A stretch of DNA of 64,000 nucleotides from Turnera subulata (Eukaryota; Streptophyta; Magnoliopsida; Malpighiales; Passifloraceae): contig JAKUCV010000426.1 of the NCBI GenBank assembly GCA_028386065.3, positions 86,581-150,580 of the forward strand, read 5' to 3'. Shown one piece after another: positions 49,501 through 59,702 of this stretch (positions are counted from its first letter, which is position 1; every line of letters begins with the position of its first letter). The notes below the pieces were generated by a model, which made no database searches, was not told the DNA's origin, and saw only the letters and a program-made list of their open reading frames with translations. The translations under genes were made by a program, and so were the position numbers.

Positions 49501-52500
49501 GTTCTTGGTTCTTCTTTGTATAGTTGTTGCATGAAAAAATAGTGTATTTCTATCCCCTGCAGATAACCATTTCACCCTAGCTTTTTGCGCCCAATAAATC
49601 TCTTCTTTCTTCCATTCCTTTGGAAATATGGAGCCTCTTGCAGTTGTGTGGAAGCCCGTACCCCAATTAAATAAAAATAAAAATAATTAAATGAAAAGAG
49701 TTACCAAAATACTCTTGAAACCCGGGGTACAAAAACCGATGCTTCGGTACACAAACATTTTCCATGAAAATGTATTAACAACGAGATGTCATAAAAATAA
49801 ACGAGATCAACTGGCTTAACAAATAATAAGCCATCACGGCATCATGCCGACATAATATCACAAAAATCAACTCCGGCTAACTGCTGATATAGAGACAAAT
49901 ATTCATGACATCTCGAGTTATTTAACATGCAGCGGAAGATGAAAATAATAATAAAACTCAAGATAGAAAATAACATGCATATGGCCCTATGGATCCCACC
50001 AAGAGATAATGCACAACTACCTGCTGAAGTGACTGCGTCTGATCTCCGAGTCGAAGGTACAAGTGAATCTGCACGCTAACTAAAGTCTGAAAAACAACGG
50101 TGGCGATTATGTGAGTCGCCTACTCAGTGAACATTAAAAGTCTAAATATACATGAAAGTGAAGTCATGCTCGTAGGGTGAGTAGCTCACGAGCACAAGTA
50201 CAGCATACAAGCAAATCAGAATCACACACCATCACATAAATGTTTTATTGTATTATAGCTCGTGTTGTTTGAGCTCAATGCGTTGTCTTATTGTTATCAT
50301 CATTATCATTATTTTTATTATTATGGGCCCTCTACTGTGAGTCAAGTCTCGGTAGCGCATCTGATCAGATCAGGGTGTGAAACCCAAACGTCGAACCTCA
50401 GAAGGGGTAGATTCTGAGGCCAAAACCACTGAAAACTCTCAAGTGGCCGCTAGCTACCTGAGGGTGCACTCAGACACACCTAACCGGTGCAAGTCTTCCA
50501 GGGGTGCACCTACATCCCCTGGGCATGCTAAACAGCATAATGTGACCCGAGGTACCCAACCCTCCTCGGGGCTACCAACCGACACCATAGTAGAATTTAG
50601 TATTTTATTCTTAATTACATCTTTATATTTCTGTTTGAAGTACATTATGTCTTTCAGGGAAGTGTGTATGTGCCCCTGTAACATCTGGCCTTCGGCCCAT
50701 AACCACATATTATCACAAAAGTGTATTACATAGTATATAACAGTTTTTCATGTAGAATTTAGACATATGAGATCAATCAGGTACATAAATCCAATCATCG
50801 CATGTAGCAAACAAGGCAAGTAAACAAACAAACCACACCAACATGCATTCACAAAACATATACATAAAGACTTGTAATGTCACCTCAAAAATGTAGCTTA
50901 TGAATTCTCCCCGATCCGAGTCCACAGTTCTCGAGGTATCTCCCGTGCCTGAATACCGGCACGTAATATAGTCACTAAACAAATTTTAGGAATAAAACGT
51001 ATATGTATGCTAAGGTATGCTCCAATCGTGTAACTCCCGACCCTAACTATCCGATTATAAGATTTCCGGGTCTAAGTCCAAAAGATTATTTTCTATTCCC
51101 TAAAGTATTTTAAGTCCAATGAAATATCTTAAGCTTCAAATTGAGGTTATTGGGCCTGGGCTCGGTTTTTCCCTAAAAACCGTCCTAAGGTCGTTTCCGA
51201 GCCCAAGGGTTTATCGGCCTATGATCTATTGGTGTCGGTAAGTCTTCCCGGCCACACACTCTATCTCTCCACTCCCGGTAATCCATATTTCACTAAATGT
51301 TTACATATAAATGTATTTCGGTAATTAATTTCCAAAATTTAAATACATGACATAACCGAAGCAAACATAAGTAGTTACCGTCTAATACTCGTAAGGCGCG
51401 AAATAAAATCCGCTGGCAGAACCCGAGCCTTCGCCGGAAAAGTTCCCGAGCCCTCGCCGGAACAGTACACCTTCGCCCGATTCCGGTCACATTCGCCGGA
51501 ATTTTCGCCGGACTGCCAGAACCAATCCACAACTCTGCCGGAACCCAAGAATCAACCAATTCAATAACCACAGTCCAATAACGTCAATTAACAAAAAGGA
51601 CTAAGGTGCCGGATTCTTACCGGGAGGGAAAGTATTGCACAGAATCGGAATTGAACGCCCCCTGCCGGAATTGAACACCCCCTGCCACCAAAAGAAATCA
51701 GAATCCCCAGCAACATACCGCCTCTAAACCCCTCGCCATCCCGTGTCGAAAATCCGACCACAACAATCACCCCCCTCCACGCATTACCGAGCCCACCACC
51801 AAACCATTTCCGGCCACTACCTCACACACCCGTCGCCGAAGACAAACCACCGCAAAAACCCGTCAACCGCTAACACCAAAAGACAATCGAGAGGGGAAGA
51901 GGAAGAGGTCCGAACTTACCCAACGAGTTGGAGGCGACCACGAGGAGGACTCGCCTCAATCGATCTTTACCTCCCTTCCCTGTTTCGTCTGTCGTTGGTG
52001 ACTGGCGACTCTGGCAGCGGCGGCGTGAAGAAAGGAAACGGACAAATGGCGGCGAGCTGAGGATTTGGGGACGACGGCGACAACCGAGCTCGACCCACGA
52101 GCTCTCCGTCCAGTGGCCCTCGGTGGTGTGTTTGCCTCTGCCCTTGACGCAGCAGGAGCCGTCTCCCTGGCTCGTGTGCCCGTGAGCTCGAGGGAGGAGG
52201 GAGAGGGATAGGTGACGGCGGCGGTGGCGGTTTTGTGAGAGGAAGGAGAGAAGGCGAGATGGAGGGGGGATGGGTTTTTGGGATTGGAACCGAAAAGAGG
52301 AGGAGAAGAAAAAGAAATCAGGAATGGAAAGAGGAAAGGAGTTGATGGGGTTGGATGCCGTTGGCATTATGGTGGAGGTGGTGAGTGGGGAATAATGCCG
52401 TTGAGTGTCGGCTGGGTGGAGAAGAAACGAAAAAAAAAAGAAAAGTAAAGAAGAGAAAGAAGAGGTGAAGGAGAAAGAAGAAGGGGCTGCTGGGGTTAGG

Positions 52501-52908
52501 GTGTGACCCGCCAGCCGACGAAGCGTCGTTGGCTGGGCGCGGTCAACCCGCCTCAGTTGACCACCCCTTTCTTTTTTTTTTTTTTAAACCTACAAAACGA
52601 CGTAGTTTCGATCGGAGACTCAACAAGACCCGTGCTTCACCCCGAAACCCATTCCGATATCAACGAAACCCGAACTACGAACAATACCGACTTAGAATGG
52701 ACATTCTCATGGCAAAATAATTTATTTCCTCAACTAAAACTCGAAAATACCTCAAGGGTAAAATTGGAATAAATTTCCAAAAATGCCGAAAATCAACTTA
52801 TGAAAGATTCGGGGCGTTACAAGTTGCTTCAGTTCTTCCATGAGCCCAGCTATAGCATTCTTGCTGTTGCTTTGTCTACACTTTCGCCATTTTAATAGCT
52901 CCATTCTT
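46598..52908 (-). pseudogene. LINE ORF2 remnant: RT, zf-RVT, RNase H
   Basis: An uninterrupted frame of 867 codons (49201-46598) holds reverse transcriptase (SQYRPISCCNYIYK, RQGDPLSPYLF, catalytic FYADD near 48565), a zf-RVT domain (C-P-I-C...H-x4-C near 47290-47350) and RNase H (LNCDAAF, ETLAIREA, ETDS). Upstream coding (49575-49210, with APGPDG) is in another frame, so there is a frameshift of one base near 49235. A second shift lies near 49634. The solo LTR cuts the remaining N-terminal part, whose frame (L-K-W-R-K-C-R) is visible at 52908-52830. The end near 46598 looks short for RNase H. Confidence 0.92.
49647..52821 (-). mobile_element. 3.2-kb solo LTR (Tekay/Del-like Ty3-Gypsy), target duplication AGTTG
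   Basis: The segment starts TGTGGAAG and ends GCGTTACA on the plus strand, flanked by AGTTG at 49642-49646 and 52822-52826. Read on the minus strand it begins TGTAACGCCCCGAA, a start typical of Tekay/Del chromovirus LTRs, which are long. No gag or pol is present, so it is a solo LTR. It contains a 20-bp tandem duplication (ggaattgaac..cccctgc, about 51649-51688), clustered CGCCGG blocks (51420-51540) and a GC-rich part (51700-52500) with meaningless open frames. Ends and target duplication are seen; lineage is inference. Confidence 0.88.
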
Positions 52909-53013
52909 GCTGTGTTGGTTTATTATATTTTCACAACCGTGTTGGTTGATATCTATTCATCTTCCAAAAAAAGAAATTAATGTCCTGAGAAACTAACACA
53001 ACTTGAGCAGTGT

Positions 53014-53239
53014 TGTAAAATAAATGTGATAAAATATGAATATCATCATTTACCCCATATATGTCCTTTTCTGTAAACTACGGCTATATAAAGCCATAAA
53101 CACTGTATTTTGTGAAGGAGAAAAATTGAAGTAAAACTGAGTCTGCTTCCCTTGCTCTTTCTCCATCTCTTCTTCATCATCCTTTCTCTCTCCTTTTGCC
53201 AATTTGATTTTCTACATTAAATTCTTAAAATTTTCAACA
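53014..53239 (+). repeat. 5' LTR of the Copia-like element
   Basis: Starts TGTAAAATAAATG and ends TTTTCAACA. It has a TATA box (ggctatataaag, about 53083) and a CT-rich stretch (53145-53195) resembling a transcription start and leader. Confidence 0.93.
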
Positions 53240-53240
53240 C

Positions 53241-53254
53241 GTTATCAGCACGAC
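53241..53254 (+). other. Putative primer-binding site
   Basis: GTTATCAGCACGAC follows the 5' LTR after one base, the position where a tRNA 3' end primes minus-strand synthesis. I do not assign the tRNA. Confidence 0.5.
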
Positions 53255-53339
53255 TCTACCAAATTGAGAAAACGAAATCAAACTGAGGAAGAAGAAAACC
53301 AAGAAAAAAAAAACAACAAAAACAACACAGAAACCACCT

Positions 53340-54010
53340 CGGCACTGTTCATGCCGAATTGTTCCGGACCACCACTCACCGCACCGCCCACACCGGCGAG
53401 CTCCTCGCGCCGTCGCCAACCGTCCGCCGCTTTCTCCCGTTGGTTTCCGCCGCCGACGCGCCGCCAGGACGTCAAGACCCGACGGTCATGCCCGACAGCC
53501 CGCCCCCTCTGCACACAACGACCGCGCCTCCTCAGGCCAGCAGCAACACCACCCCACGCCGGCCTTTTCTGTCACACCTCCTTTCCGCGCCGTCGCCCCA
53601 GTTGCAGCGCCACCGCCATCTCCGCTAGCAGCGACGACCCGACAAGGAGCGGCCGACCCGACTCCTCGTTAGCCTAACGGTGCCGCCTCGTCTCCCTCCT
53701 CGCCGCACTGTAGCTGCACCTCGATCTCGTAGTCGCTGTGACTCGTCCCGTGCCGCCTGCCGATCGCGCGCCACCGCCTGCAACTCACCGTGGCGGGTGA
53801 CCCGCGATTTGTTGAAGATGACCCGTTTTAACGGGTCTGACCCGGATGCAGTGGGTTGTAGTCTCGCGGGTCGGTTTGGATCGCGGGCTTGGATGTTGGG
53901 CCTGGGCTGGCCTTTGCGCGGGCCTGGGCTTGCCTGGGCTGCTGCGGGCCTGCTGCCTTGGGCTCCTAGGTCTGCTGGGCTGGGCTTGGACTTGGCCCAG
54001 TCCGAAATGA
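53340..54010 (+). other. GC-rich block inside the Copia-like element
   Basis: The composition jumps from AT-rich to GC-rich, with many CCG/CGC runs and a gcctgggctg-type ending (53880-54000). Several frames are open because of composition. No domain is recognisable and codon use does not favour one frame. It may be a leader, a captured host fragment or decayed gag. Confidence 0.4.
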
Positions 54011-54076
54011 AAAAAAATAAAAAAAGGTTTTTGGGAAAATGAAAATAAAAGGATATATATATACCGGATACTAGTA

Positions 54077-54633
54077 TAATATATTATATATATTATTGCT
54101 GAAAGATTTATCGAGTAAGCATATTTTATATTTTTTTATTTAAATTACGATTGGGCTATTAAAAGGCCCATTGCATTTAATCTCTCGTTTAAATTTCATT
54201 TATATTTTGTTTTGGACTTGTACAAGGCCCATCAAACAGTGTTCCTCCGGTGAACCCTGAAGTGTTTTGACCGGAATCCGACGTCTCGGGATTTTCCCGG
54301 CAAGCCCAGAAGTGCTTGGCCGGCATTCAGCGCCTCGGAGTTTTTCCCGGCAAGCCCGGAAGGCTATTGTATTCATTTTACTGCTTTCCTTTACATTTTA
54401 AATGGGCTCTTGTAAGGCCCATCGCCTTTAATTTGCAGTTATTTAATTTTTTGGGCTAATTTTTAAAAGGCCCATGTATTAATACGATATATTATATATT
54501 ATTGCTGAAAGATTTATTGAGTAAGCATATTTTATTTTTTTTTAATTTCCGATTGGGCTATTAAAAGGCCCACTGCATTTATATTTCTCGTTTCTAATTT
54601 TATGTTTTGTTTTGGGCTCGTACAAGGCCCATC
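54077..54633 (+). repeat. About 150-bp direct duplication, offset about 400 bp
   Basis: 54077-54233 and 54484-54633 share attgctgaaagattta, gagtaagcatatttta, a ttgggctattaaaaggccca block and a final gtacaaggcccatca. The copies are diverged but clearly collinear. Confidence 0.8.
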
Positions 54634-54990
54634 AATTTTAATTTTCTGTCATTTTTTAAAATTGGGGTAATTAATAAAAGGCCCCTGATTATTTATTTAA
54701 ATTCAGTTTTTATTTATGTTACTTGAATGGGCGGCCCTCAAAATTTCCGGAAGAAATTTGAATATGGGCATTAAATGTTGAAATGCATAATAGTCTCGAA
54801 GACTAAATGAAAGAGTCCAGCAGACTCAATAAAAGCAAAATGCAGCAAAGACCTGAAGACTTACTGCCAAAAGGCCCATTGCATTTAATTTTTAGTCATT
54901 TATTTTAATTGGGCTAATCTATGTAAGGCCCATTACTTTTAATTTTTCGGTTATTTAATTCTTCATTGGGCTAATTTACGAAAGGCCCAT
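54151..54990. repeat. Array of GGGCT...AGGCCC inverted repeats (9 copies)
   Basis: Nine segments have TTGGGCT or a close variant, 6-11 AT-rich bases, then AAGGCCCAT: near 54151, 54213, 54402, 54452, 54556, 54614, 54664, 54909 and 54966. A tenth right arm (54870) lacks a left arm. The stem is conserved and the loop variable, the reverse of the other hairpin class. Confidence 0.75.
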
Positions 54991-55834
54991 GTTTATTTCT
55001 TTCATTTCAGTCTTTAATTTTATTTACACTATGTTATTCAAGATCCTTATAATTTCCAGCAGAAATTTATTATGGGCATCAAATGCGGACAAGAATTTAC
55101 ATGATAATAGTCTGGACGACTAAATATAAGAGTCCAGCAGACTCAATAAAAGAAAATACAACGAAGACTGGAAGTCTTACCGTTCCAAAGATCCTGAAGA
55201 TCCTTTAAAGGAAAATCGAAAATAAAAACTATATAACCACCAGAAGGTGGATAATATACTTGCTTACCCTGAAGGAGCAATTTAATTTATATTCAATTTA
55301 TTTTATGTTCAGTTTAAATTAATACGCATTGCAATTTATTTTATTTACTTTTCAGTACTTTATAATTGTTTCTAGAATAATGCCTCAAACATTAGTCTCG
55401 AAGACATTGCAAAATTGACATCCACAGGGGGAGAATTATATGTGTGGATGTCAATATAACATATTATGACATCTCGAAATGAGAAATAAGATCAACACGC
55501 TCCAGAAGAGCATAAATCCGAATATGTTCCTGAAGAACGCATGTTTTAAATATGATCTAGAAGATCGTATATTTACGCTCTGGAAGAGCATATACTCTTA
55601 AAGACTACAGACGCCCCTAGTAATAAAATGAATTATTATAGATCCCGATGAATTGACTCTGATCTATTCCCTGAAGCGATTAAAACAGTATAATTATTTG
55701 TGCCTGTGGGCGTAAATGAGATAATAAATGGAAAAGGCTCAAAGCAAACATGCATATTATTATTACATAAATGGATACATAACTGGAGAACATTCAAAGA
55801 AGAATGGTTCTCATACATATGTTTAAACAGTAAT

Positions 55835-56532
55835 CTATCTGTTGGGTTCAACATTAACCCTGAAACTCTGAGCCTCATCATTAATGTTGACCCTAACACT
55901 GTCGTTCCAGGAGAACCACATACCACCCCTGTTGTTTTCTCCAGGTATCTCAAACCGATTCATTGGAGGAAAACGAAGTGGAATCACACCATGATTCTCT
56001 CCTGCTTGCCACAAAGTCTCAGTAACCAGTACCATGTTAGGCTTGTACTGATTCTTCAGATCCCTTAAGGTACGCACAAAGTCGTGAGACCTTCTTGCTA
56101 TACCCTGCAATTCCACAGTAAAAGTCGTACCTTAGGCCATGTAGGTGGTAACCCAGTCACCCTTGGGACGCTCCGAGCCATCATAGAAACCTGATAATAA
56201 CTGCTTTGATTTAAAATTTGACATGAAGGCTCTAGCTGAAAATCCTGCAGTCTATTAGATATGAAAAACATAATAGAATTAGCCGAGCCATAAAAGGAAG
56301 CACCATAAAAGGAAGCCCTTAGATTGCTTTGGTCCTCTAGGAAGAATGTTTCTTCCATAGGAGTTACAAAGAACCTAGATGAATATAGTTCATCAACAAA
56401 CACTAAACGAGGAATTCTCGCCAGATCATTCGGTAATTCCTCTTGCTGCTCATTCACCATGCTATAAGCTAACCTATTTCTTCTTCCTAGAGAGGCACCC
56501 TTAACAAAGAAAACAATAGTTGGGGAAGGCAT
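55835..56532 (-). pseudogene. LINE 5' fragment: end of ORF1-like region and start of endonuclease
   Basis: On the minus strand the segment reads an ORF1-like stretch, then LLLWNCR, then GIARRSHDFVRTLRDL and VLVTET, the typical opening of an L1-type endonuclease. One base is missing between LLLWNCR and GIARRS (about 56102), breaking the frame. Nothing beyond the first ~100 endonuclease residues is present and there is no A-tail. It sits between two runs of the YNGAA hairpins and contains none, so it looks like an insertion into the Copia-like element. Confidence 0.75.
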
Positions 56533-57949
56533 TTTTCTTGTCTTGATGATTTTTCTGAGTTTTCTGCATCTTCCTGTCTCAACCGCCTCCCCTTCTTATA
56601 GTTTGAGATTAGACAGCTAGGTGTCAGTTTTTTTTCAAATGTGGACCATTTTTCTGTCTCCGAAAAGATCCAAAAGATTTTTCGGTAATTAAAACTTTGC
56701 ATTATTTGTCAGTAAACTCCAAAATTTTTCAATCTTCAAGGTTTTGCTTTGGAAAAGTTTGCCACTACTTTAATTATTGTCCAATAATTCTGATCTTTTT
56801 GACATGAGTGGCAGAAATACGCCTAAAATTGGCACATATATAGCTAGCCTGAAGCTAGCAGTTGAGTAATTGAAACTTAACATATCCAGCCAGAAGCTGA
56901 AATTTTCTAGCCTGAAGCTAGAAATTTTTAAGTATTTAAATACACGAGTTTATACAGCCTGAAGCTGAGACCAACTAGAAGTTGGCTGATAGATATGTAA
57001 TTTATAGCTAGTATGCACCAGCCAGTAGCTAGTGAATAATTTTTCTAAGTTATCCAGCATGAAGCTGGCACCAACTTGAAGTTGGTACATGGACTTATTG
57101 TTTGGCATGACCGGTTGGGCCATCCCGGGTCAATAATGATGCACGAAATTTATTAGATCATTCATTGAAAAACCAGAAGTTTTACAATCAATGAATTTCC
57201 ATGTGTTTGTTTACTGCGAAATTAATAATACGGCCATCAAAAGATGAGATTGGCCTAGACCAGCAAATTTGGGATATGAACGCGGAATGATAAACCCACT
57301 GTGTTGACCATCTAGGTAATTTTTACGATGCATCGACTAGATGGTCTATTATGTGACGCAAGTTGGCATTGTGCGCACTTGTTCTAATGATTAAGCCACT
57401 TGCAGGTGCATATCCCTACTCATGTTATTAGACTATATGTCTAGATAATGCTGGCATGTTTCTTCAATGGAGAATGTATATCATTGGAAATAAACCCAAA
57501 GAGATCTGGGCCATATTGACAATTGATTGCAAGACCATTGATGAAATATGACTATGGTATTTTATACGCAGTAAATGTGCATCAAGCCAATAAGATATTA
57601 TAAGATCATAAGATCTCCCCATTGGTTCTTGGTCACAAAATATCTTCCATCTTCGGACCGTTGGTTGTACAGTATATTATGCTCCACCACAGCATAGTTA
57701 ATCTGGTCCTTGAAGAAGATTGGGAATAGATGTTGGGTAATCTTGGAGATTCATTTATAGCAAGATTTGCTTATTGATAATTCGATATGTGTGTATACCC
57801 AACATCAGGGGGAAAAAGAAGCAGCTGGATCAAGATTGTTGAAATACATAATATATATGAATGTTGATCCTCATATAAATTAATGTGAACCTGAAATTCA
57901 AAAGAAGATGATTCATTTGCAAAAAAAAAATTGATATGCAATTGCCAGA

Positions 57950-58740
57950 CACATTTAAATTAAGTGTGACCATATACCAGCTGCAAATGCTCCTGTTTCA
58001 ATTAATATTCCTGAAGAACAATATAAGTATGCAAATGAATCTATAGATTATACTCGGTTCTAAAAGAAAAGAAATTCTCTATAGAGAATAAAGGAGCAAA
58101 GTGATAAGATGGCCCCAGTAAGAAAATATGGCCTCCAGTAGAGGTTTGAATTAAAAGTCCCCCAGAAGAGGTTGATTTTCTGACAGAAATTGATAGAATT
58201 CCAGAAGTAACTCAGGTACCTGAAATAAGTGAATATGATGAGATCTCAATTGCAGTGTTAGAGATAAGATGGAACCGACATGAAATAACCGTCGACGGAA
58301 TACAATTTTTATTTATTTTACATAGCGCTAAAATGAGGATCATGAACCTACTAATGAATGTAGGTGTTATATGATTGGCCAAAATAAAGAGATATGATTA
58401 AAGGCTGTGTTGGACTCGCTTGTGAAGCGAGAAAATATTCGGACCGGTAGTCCTTACACTAGATGGGTGTAAAATTGATCGGTCGAAAAATGGGTACTTG
58501 TGCGGAAAAGATTTTGAAATATAAAGCACGGTTTTGTAGCACAAGATTTACCCAAACGACCTGGTATTAATTGTGAGGAGATATACTTCCCTGTGGTGGA
58601 AGCGATTATTTTGATAAGTTTGGCATTACATGAAAAGAATTAGAAATGCTTCTAATGAATACTTTTACAGCCTACTATGGATCCATAAGTCGTGAAATAT
58701 ACATGAAGATCCCTGAAGGATCCAAGCTGCCTGAAGCAAC
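57950..58740 (+). pseudogene. Copia polymerase remnant
   Basis: Broken frames keep scraps of Copia pol: a PEEVDFLTEID / PEVTQVPEISE spacer-like part (58163-58230), a K-A-R-F then R-P-G-I-N-C-E-E stretch (about 58528-58585) and E-I-Y-M-K-I-P-E-G (58692-58720), all from the reverse transcriptase entry. Several stops and shifts separate them. Not functional. Confidence 0.7.
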
Positions 58741-59273
58741 TAATTCCTGAGAAATTACAAAAATTGAACTGAATTTAAATCATTTTGAGTATGGATAAAT
58801 TTATGTTGATATCTATATGTTTTGTGATTGGAACTTCTGAAGAAGCTTCCAAATACCGTGCTATTAGACTGATCCTGGAGTACCATGTCTAAACGCTATT
58901 TATATTGCTTGTAACATAAAGCCTGAAGCTTTTGACTTAAGCCTATTGGCATGTTATGGATTTACTCTTATCTTCGGGAAATAACAAATATGTAATCCTG
59001 TAAACCCGAAAGAAAGTAAAGTTGATTTTTGCAGATGTAGATCCCTTATTTAGTCCACACAAAGCACAGACGGACATCAACTACAACTTTACATGTGACA
59101 TTGCGATATCATCGGGACCACAAAAGCAAGGCGCCAAAGAAGGTGCTCCAACATCAAATCATGAAGATAATGCTGCCAACTCTGTCCAATTGAAATAATG
59201 ATGTACCAAAAGTGATCAGACAAAATAGTCACCAGAAGCTGACAAGGACGATTGGCATGCAACGAAATCAAGG

Positions 59274-59339
59274 AATCAATGGAGGCCAAAATGAGGGGGA
59301 GTATCGAGCAATCAATGGAGGCGCAAATGAGGGGGAGTA
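59274..59339 (+). repeat. 36-bp tandem duplication containing polypurine tracts
   Basis: Two near-identical units with aatcaatggagg and aaatgagggggagt give two extra GAGGGGGAG tracts upstream of the real polypurine tract at 59460-59470. Confidence 0.85.
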
Positions 59340-59459
59340 GAATACGCACTGCACTCTTTTTTCCTTCACCAAGTTTTTATCCCACTGGGTTTTTCTTGAT
59401 AAGGTTTTTAATGAGGCAGTTATCCCAAAACGTATTTTATCTACAGTACAGTGACATTC

Positions 59460-59470
59460 AAGGGGGAGAG
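59460..59470 (+). other. Polypurine tract of the Copia-like element
   Basis: AAGGGGGAGAG ends one base before the 3' LTR, the expected plus-strand priming site. Confidence 0.8.
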
Positions 59471-59471
59471 T

Positions 59472-59697
59472 TGTAAAATAAATGTGATAAAATGTGAATG
59501 TCATCACTTACCTCATATATGTCATTTTCTGTAAACCACGGCTATATAAAGCTATAAACACTGTATTTTGTGAAGGAGAAAAATTGAAGTAAAACTGAGT
59601 CTGCTTCCCCTGCTCTTCCTCCATCTCTTCTTCATCATCCCTTTTCTCTCCTTCTGTCAACTTGATTTTCTGCATTAAATTCTTAAAATTTTCAACA
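59472..59697 (+). repeat. 3' LTR of the Copia-like element
   Basis: It has the same length, start and end as the 5' LTR. Differences are almost all transitions. Confidence 0.93.
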
Positions 59698-59702
59698 AGC
59701 GG

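Larger units (their letters stand above)
46464..52910 (-). mobile_element. LINE (L1-type, with RNase H), 16-bp target duplication, carrying a solo LTR
   Basis: A LINE in minus orientation. The T-run at 46467-46477 is its A-tail; its 5' end is at 52910. The 16-bp TGTGTTGGTTTATTAT flanks it perfectly at 46448-46463 and 52911-52926. Without the solo LTR (49647-52821) and one 5-bp duplication it is about 3.27 kb, so it was 5'-truncated and starts between endonuclease and reverse transcriptase. The perfect duplication and long open frame point to a fairly recent insertion. Confidence 0.95.
54353..58932. repeat. Array of at least 26 short inverted repeats, C-N5-G core, mostly YNGAA loops
   Basis: Each has perfect 4-8 bp arms around exactly five bases and is closed by C-G or, in one case, T-A. 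Positions: 54353-54365, 54741-54759, 54791-54805, 54813-54827, 55051-55067, 55108-55122, 55130-55144, 55164-55178, 55190-55202, 55499-55511, 55526-55538, 55554-55566, 55577-55589, 56843-56859, 56887-56899, 56904-56924, 56955-56967, 56971-56985, 57054-57068, 57070-57086, 57169-57183, 57429-57443, 58415-58431, 58441-58453, 58708-58722, 58918-58932. Common loops are CTGAA, CAGAA, TAGAA and TGGAA. Arms differ between copies (GCTC, GATC, CCAAC, CAGC, AAAGC and others). See findings. Confidence 0.8.
53014..59697 (+). mobile_element. Decayed Copia-like LTR retrotransposon
   Basis: Two 226-bp LTRs enclose 6.2 kb. A primer-binding-like site follows the 5' LTR and a polypurine tract precedes the 3' LTR. 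Only scraps of pol survive (57950-58740), and a segment typical of Copia 3' ends (encoding GFYPTGFFL) lies near 59370-59400. No gag or integrase frame is recognisable. The interior holds a GC-rich block (53340-54000), tandemly duplicated AT-rich segments, two classes of short inverted repeats and a LINE fragment. By hand count the LTRs differ at about 15 of 226 positions. Flanking pentamers AGTGT (53009-53013) and AGCGG (59698-59702) do not match, so a target duplication is not confirmed. Confidence 0.85.

Noticed and set aside
51870..52367. Minus-strand open frame of 165 codons
   Set aside because: Lies wholly in the solo LTR and is low-complexity Ser/Arg-rich.
53204..53677. Long plus-strand open frame after the 5' LTR
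   Set aside because: Pro/Arg/Ser-rich from GC composition, open in several frames, begins inside the LTR and has no recognisable domain.
53009..59702. A 5-bp target duplication for the Copia-like element
   Set aside because: AGTGT and AGCGG match at only three of five positions.
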